This document shows, one piece after another, positions 58,452-64,000 of a stretch of DNA of 64,000 nucleotides. The position numbers were made by a program, and so were the translations under genes. The notes under the pieces are model-generated. The model was not told the DNA's origin and searched no databases. It worked only from the letters and a program-made list of their open reading frames with translations. The DNA is from Synanceia verrucosa (Eukaryota; Chordata; Actinopteri; Perciformes; Synanceiidae), in the NCBI GenBank assembly GCA_029721515.1, contig CM056569.1:14733007-14797006 (forward strand), given 5' to 3'. Position 1 is the stretch's first letter; each line of letters opens with the position of its first letter.

Positions 58452-61204
58452 GAGGGGGTTATTATTCTCCCACTTTGTTTATCGGTTATCATTGGTGAGC
58501 ATACAGGCACGCGAGGACCAGAGCATTAAGCAAACACAAAGGCACTGATTGACGCACACACATGCAGTCACACACTCAGCGGTAGGCTACGCCGGCAGAC
58601 AAAGACGCATGTAGAAATAAGGAAATGAGCAAGACACACACTCACTCCCACATCCACGCACAGCATGGTTAAGTGAATCATCTAAATCACAAGCCAGTAT
58701 TCAATTCATTAGGGAGCTCTTAGCAGCTGTTCTTGTCTAACCACATCAAGGCGCAGATTTAACACATGAATCTAACACTGAACATTTTGATAAGTCTGCT
58801 TTTTTGAGAGATGGGGTAACAGTCTGCACAGACATTGGTTTTAAAGTCAAAGTCATAAGTGCTGTGGCAGTAGACAATAAATGAAACCAAAATCCTTGTA
58901 TTCTCATGCACTGTATTGGAGTGTATGAGAATGCAACAATGCAAAAAAAATGCCCTATGATTGCTGCAGTCGTCTATCTCACAGCTCCAAACTGTCATGT
59001 CATTAGATACACTTTTGTGAGCTGCAGGTAAATCCAGTTTATCTGTTTTTTGTTTTGTTTTGTTTTTTTAAATTTAGTTCTCACATTGGCTACGGATTGG
59101 ACTGGCTGTGATGTCAAAATGATTTAATTCTAATCTCAGTATAATTCTGGTTTAAGGCCATTGAAATGTCCTTGTTTTGTCATATCTCAGCAATCATAGT
59201 ATTTCAATGAGCATAATTTTATTACCACAAAGAATAAGGACAAACTGAGGCTATAATAAGTCAGAACGATTATGATTATTATTTAATATATTAATATTCA
59301 AACTGAGCATTTGAAGGTGAAAGGGGTGCTGCAGCAATATGAGAAAAGTAAATACTTTTGAACATTAAAACAGGTTCAAGTAGAAGTCAAACTAAAATTA
59401 TGCAACTGAAAATGAGCAACATCATCTTTAAAGTGGCATTTCCTGTTCATGTCACACTTAATAATCTTATTTATTGACAACCATAATTTCAAAAAGACTA
59501 TCATATGTGCACAGTCATGATTGTTGTACTTCCTCAGTAGCTGTTGTAGCCTTATCAAGTATGTTCAAAAAGAGTTATGCGTGGGCCTGAATAATACAAC
59601 AAATACACTAAAATGTAGCACTTGAAATTCATCCTTTAGGTATGTAAAACAATTATAGCAGCTTAATTATTTCGGGGCTGTTTATTGCTGTTTCCTGGTG
59701 ATGGATTGCTTTTAAATGTGATGGATGGATGAGAAAAACATTTAATGAATGGGGTCACTCACTTCAGGAGACCATTAATTCAGCTGCACATATTCACCTC
59801 CTTATCCATCCTTTTATCTAACTCTAGAAAAGACTCGTTCAGGGAACAAATATATGATCTGCCTTTTTTTTTACTGTTTAAAAAAAAACAGAACAGTGCT
59901 GAGCTACTGACAATAGCTTTTTCCCACCTGACAAAGCACTACCTCATTTTGAAGCACTTTTGTTCCTCTGCAGCTCATCCCGAGAGAGAAGCTCAAATAG
60001 TCAGAACACCAGCTCTAAATCATTTTCAGCCAGTTGTTTTTATAACTGTAGCTGTAACTTTTAGCACAGCTGTGTGGTCTTTGGTCTGGAGCTCAGCTTT
60101 GGATTTTCTTACTCCATCACCCTGTTTATCAGACTCCATCCTCTGGAGCAGACAGCCTTACAGTCACAATATCCAACAGCCTTGAGTATGCTTGAGCCTT
60201 TCCTCAATGAATGTGTGGCATGAGTCACTTAAAGTAACCTTCCACAGAAAAACAAGGAGGAAAATGTCCCCAAAAGCTGAATGGCTGCAATTCTTAAGCA
60301 TCTAAAATTATAATTCCAAAGAAGAAATGCTGCCAAACTCTACATGAGGACATATCCTGAGGTGCACTGCAACCTGCAACACCACATAAAAAAGTGCTCC
60401 TGATCCTGGTTCTGGGATGTTAGGATTCAGAGCTCAGTTCAAGAATAAAGACTCTCAGCTGCTGCCTGGAGTCGGTACAGTATGCACTCCGATTAACTTA
60501 AGCCAAGGCTCTGTGTTTAGACTCTGCTGTCAAAAACAATAAGCTTATAGACAACATGGTGGGCAGCTCAAACTGGTAAAGGAGGGGTGCAGAGGTCACA
60601 GAGACCGAGAGAGGAGGGAAGGAAAAGGAGATGGAAGATACAAGTAGAGAAATCTGGGACTGCTTATGTGTGCGTGGAGCAAACCAGTGAGTAAGCAAAT
60701 GTGTATGTTAGTGAGGTAGACAGTCTGAGAGACATGCCTCCACCAGTGCTTAGGGCAGCAGGTTTTTGGCAGAAGCAGCGCTTTTCGTGGGCGGATGCAT
60801 GTTACGGGGGGGTTGGGTGAGAGAGTCGGAGGAGGAGGAGAGAGGATTTGGCCGTGGTACCGGTGCCCAGCCATGTGGCAGGGTCGTGTCAGGCCTGATT
60901 GGCTCCAGTCTTTGATGGAGGTTGACCTTGAGAGCTTACTGCCTTTAACTGACACTGACTGCTCAGTGAAAACCAGCCAGGCACATTCCCATCTCTGTCC
61001 TCGAGGCCACAGTCAGCAGGAGGCGTCCACATGAGCATCAGCGTGTCCACATGTGCACTTCACATACTGCATGTGTGCACTGAACTCACTGTAGCTGGCA
61101 CTACAGGTTACAAACAGTTTTTCTCACTTAACTTCAGCTGTATCGATCCAAACATAAATACATATTCTTAATTTAACCATTAGCATGGCATCAGTTTAAT
61201 TTTA
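58452..61204. other. Unique non-coding sequence, no gene seen
   Basis: The 146-codon frame at 59745-60185 was inspected and has no recognisable domain or signal. A T-rich (TTTTG)n-like run lies at 59048-59070 and a GGAGGA purine tract at 60825-60845. Confidence 0.43.
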
Positions 61205-61380
61205 GAATCAGAATCAGAAACAAGTTTATAAACCTATACACATATAAAGATGTAAACATAGTGCAGAGATAAGAACTGCTTTTATGGCATGAGGTTCTGG
61301 TCCAGATGAATCAGCCTCCTGCCAGAGGGGAGGGACTGAAACAGGTCATGTCCAGGGTGGGAGGGGTCTGACTGTAGCCG
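61205..61380. repeat. Retroelement-derived repeat fragment
   Basis: AGAATCAGAATCAGAAACAA, AGATGAATCAGCCTCCTGCC, AGAGGGGAGGGACTGAAACA and GGTCATGTCCAGGGTGGGAG follow a repeat I recall from many teleosts, probably from the 3' region of a LINE. No coding traces could be verified. Confidence 0.5.
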
Positions 61381-61563
61381 AATCACTGCTCATAATAACC
61401 TGTAACCTGTTGCTTTAACACTGTGAAGCCTGAAGTCCTGCCTCACTTAGCAGTGTCAGTAGTAGTAGTAATATAACAGGACCTGCAGCCATCACAAACT
61501 CACTTTGTGAGTGCATCTTGTATGGTCACAAACACAATATCTGTCCACAGAAAAACAAGCACA
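61381..61563. other. Non-coding; short (GTA)n run
   Basis: A short (AGT)n run lies near 61460-61475. The last bases (AGAAAAACAAGCACACCTCC) may belong to the outer edge of the fold-back element. Confidence 0.4.
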
Positions 61564-62022
61564 CCTCCACCAAGGAGGTTATGTTTTCACCGGGGCTTAT
61601 TTATTTGTTTTTATGTATATTTATTTGTTGGTTTGGGTTGGCAAAATAACTGAAAAAGTTGTGGACGGATTTTGACAAAATTTTCAGGGTTGGTCAGAAG
61701 TGGCCTGACTTAAAACTGATTCATTTTTGGTGGTGATTGGATCCAATTCGACAGCACCACCAAAGATTAATCAGTTTTAAGATAGGCCACTTGCAGCCAA
61801 TTCTGAAAATTTCGTGAAAAACCGTCCATAACTTTTTGAGTTTGAGTTACTTTGCAAACCGACAAACCAACAAGTCAACAAGCCAACAAACCAACATACA
61901 AACAAACAAACCCCGGTGAAAACATAACCCCCTTGGCAGCAGGGGTAACTTTAAAAAAAAAGTCGCCGCCACCGCCTTGTCGGAGGTCTGCACTCTCTGA
62001 GTGCTTTTCTAGTTTCTATTGC
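61564..62022. mobile_element. Fold-back (long inverted repeat) non-autonomous transposon
   Basis: The left arm, 61564-61735, and the right arm, 61755-61943, are imperfect reverse complements along their whole length. Exact stretches include 19 bases at 61577-61595 and 61911-61929 (GGTTATGTTTTCACCGGGG). The 19-base loop contains the palindrome ATTGGATCCAAT (61736-61747). To the right, GGAGGTCTGCACTCTCTGAG and TGCTTTTCTAGTTT (to 62015) form the outer terminus I recall for this fish repeat; the left outer terminus is reduced. The right arm is rich in (AACCAACAA)-type words and gives a meaningless 107-codon frame. Confidence 0.75.
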
Positions 62023-62638
62023 ACTTCAAAGTGCTGTAGAACAGAAAAAAACTGCTTTAACAGTTCACAAAACATGTGCCCAATTCCACCAATTCTACCT
62101 CACATGATATATATATTTATACGATTGTACAAAATAATCCTGAATAAACTTCAGCTTTTAAGCCAACATGGATGAAAAACCCAGTAAGTGCTCTGAAAAA
62201 CAAGGAAATGTGAAAACATTCTGTCCCATGATGGTCATCTGCTGATAAAGATCATGTGATACGATTGAAAGCTCCACAATAGCCACAGTGTTTGTCCTCT
62301 TTTAGATTATTGTGCCCTATGGTGTCATACCATTGACTCTATGAGAGTTTAAAGCTGAGCAATAACCTTCAGTTGACCATTTTGGAAGATTTCCAAAAGA
62401 CATTTTTCTTATTGTGTTATGTTTGTGATAACAAATTGAGGTGATAACACTGCAGCAGCACAGAGACACATGTGTCATACTATCCAACTGTGAATGAATG
62501 GGAAAGGATAGTCTGGACCCAAGGCACCTGTGGTGGTGAAGGTCACACGTCTGGGTGTTTGGTGGAAGGACACAGGAAAGTGATCCAGCCTTTAAAAACC
62601 CACTGACATCACATTAGCTGGTGTCCAGGGAGAAGCAA
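62023..62638. other. Unique non-coding sequence
   Basis: No gene or recognisable repeat. Confidence 0.43.
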
Positions 62639-62659
62639 CACACACACACACACACACAC
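62639..62659. repeat. (CA)n microsatellite
   Basis: About ten CA units. Confidence 0.95.
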
Positions 62660-64000
62660 GATTTCAGGGAAATCCTCTCGAATTGCACATATGATCAATG
62701 TCAAAGTATATTAGCATAGCAGGTAAGGCCAGGCTAGTTTGCAGAAAATGACCACTGAATATGGTATTTTCAAAAAAAATGCATTAATATGTGCTACAGT
62801 ATGTTGAAGACAATAAGTTTAGACATCGTAATTGTGAAGTGATATTTTCGGTTCACACCCTGATCAATAATCAAATCACACTTCTCTACCAATCCTGTCT
62901 TATTGAAACACAGTGTGGCACTGACTGGTTGTAGAAGTGCATTGCTTAAATGAAATGTGGCGGTGTTTGCACAGATCGCATTTCCAATGGATATTTTTTT
63001 TTATTCAGCCTCCCCAAATCCAGTCTGCTTAATGACTGCCTTTGTTGTTAAACACCGTTGCTTGTTTTTCGAGCCTACGCTTAGACATAAGTGCAGAACA
63101 ATGTTGTGAAAGAGCATTCAAAGATGACAGAAGACTGTGAAAGCAGAGAGATGATAATGGTGAATGATTTGGTTGGATAAATTGCAGATATTGTCACATA
63201 TCTATGGAAGAAACATGGTACAGTAATGGTAAGATACAGTATGTTCTGGTGAAAAGGCATTAATGTAAGGCCAGCTACGTATGAAAAATGATGAAAAAAA
63301 GGATGATGTATTGTTCTCAGAGAATACTCACATGGTCCAAACTGCTGTTCAGAACATGAATCAAATGATGAAAGGTGAAAAATATATTGAGTGATAATGC
63401 CAGAGAACTAACGTGGTGATGTCCTTCACCATGGTAACATGGACACAAACTAAGCATGGATGGTGTAGGGGACATTTATCAGGACTGGGACATTAATAGT
63501 TAATCCTGTTTAATGTGTCTGGCTGGTTTTCACCGAGCACTCATTTGCTGCTTGAGGGACACTTTCAGATGTATTGAACCAATATGTTCCAATGTTGCAT
63601 GCTGAACTTTTAATTATTCATAAAACAGAAAATACATTTCTCAAGATACTGCAAAACATTTTAGGTATGACACAATCGGCTATTAACCGATTGCTGATTT
63701 TAGAAAAAGCAAACAGGAAGTCAAGTAAGATGTGAGCCTTTCTTGATTTCTTCTACTTTAAAGGTCATGCATTGTTTCCAAGCAACATCTCATTACTACT
63801 CTCGAACCATTTCAACCCCTGATGAACTCACACCCACTCAAGCACTACTATGTAGACCCTGCAGCTGCAGTTTGTTACAGTGCACTACACATGCCAATAA
63901 AATAACACTGAGTGTATAGGAGTGTGAGATGAGCAAATATGAACACATCAATGATCAGGTCACTTGGTGGACCTGTGTGAAGAGTGAGGTAGAGGGTGAG
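62660..64000. other. Unique AT-rich non-coding sequence
   Basis: No exon, RNA gene or repeat could be supported to the end of the window. Confidence 0.45.

Noticed and set aside
58093..58548. Longest open frame of the window, 151 codons, plus strand
   Set aside because: No recognisable domain, signal or codon bias; it passes through a (GT)n run (CVCVC-type residues) and has no visible promoter or splice context. Chance is the simplest explanation.
59745..60185. Open frame of 146 codons, plus strand
   Set aside because: Phe/Leu/Ser-rich, translates T-rich and A-rich runs (FFLLFKKK), and has no family resemblance.

Overview
This window looks like vertebrate genomic DNA from a teleost fish, most likely a percomorph. 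The main reason is the repeat content: a Rex3/RTE-type LINE remnant, a Tc1-like transposon remnant with 'YQKWSKEG'-type helix-turn-helix coding, tRNA-headed SINEs ending in (GGAT)n, several non-autonomous DNA-transposon families that I recall from fish genomes, and a high density of (CA)n/(GT)n microsatellites. Family names come from memory and were not checked by a search. The species cannot be named from the sequence alone.

I find no protein-coding gene, exon, intact tRNA, rRNA or CRISPR array that I can support. Open frames reach at most about 150 codons, show no domain I recognise, and are explained by chance, by low-complexity purine tracts or by transposon remnants. The window therefore reads as a gene desert or the interior of a very large intron or intergenic interval. 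Several unique, repeat-poor stretches rich in homeodomain-, SOX-, octamer- and E-box-like words (mainly 10.1-16.3 kb, 42.3-42.8 kb, 48.7-50.6 kb) look like candidate conserved non-coding elements, but that needs alignment to prove.

Layout: 0-4 kb is unique sequence; 4.0-4.63 kb is a decayed Rex3-like LINE 3' part; 5.4-7.1 kb holds fragments of dispersed repeats; 9.2-9.55 kb is a SINE (plus strand); 10-16.4 kb is mostly unique, candidate regulatory DNA, interrupted by a repeat and a TTAA-flanked MITE (14.5-15.2 kb); 17.9-18.3 kb is a cluster of microsatellites; 19.6-28 kb is unique sequence with purine tracts and repeat fragments; 28.35-29.0 kb is a block of three abutting transposon fragments including a second copy of the TTAA MITE; 31.7 kb and 36.1-36.4 kb are SINE-type insertions; 38.15-38.78 kb is the third MITE copy, enlarged by an insertion; 47.6 kb, 54.1-54.4 kb, 55.2 kb, 56.2-56.6 kb and 61.2-62.0 kb are further transposon remnants.

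The most striking structure is at 51096-51187: two perfect 47-bp inverted repeats, each with 23-nt arms and a single central base, overlapping by 2 bp. The two outer arms share a 6-bp word, so the block can be read as an ancestral 40-bp sequence into which a locally inverted copy of each half (52 bp) was inserted, as expected from a double template switch. Just downstream (51360-51839) lies a SINE flanked by an 8-bp target duplication, itself interrupted by an 83-bp LINE tail with its own 8-bp target duplication.
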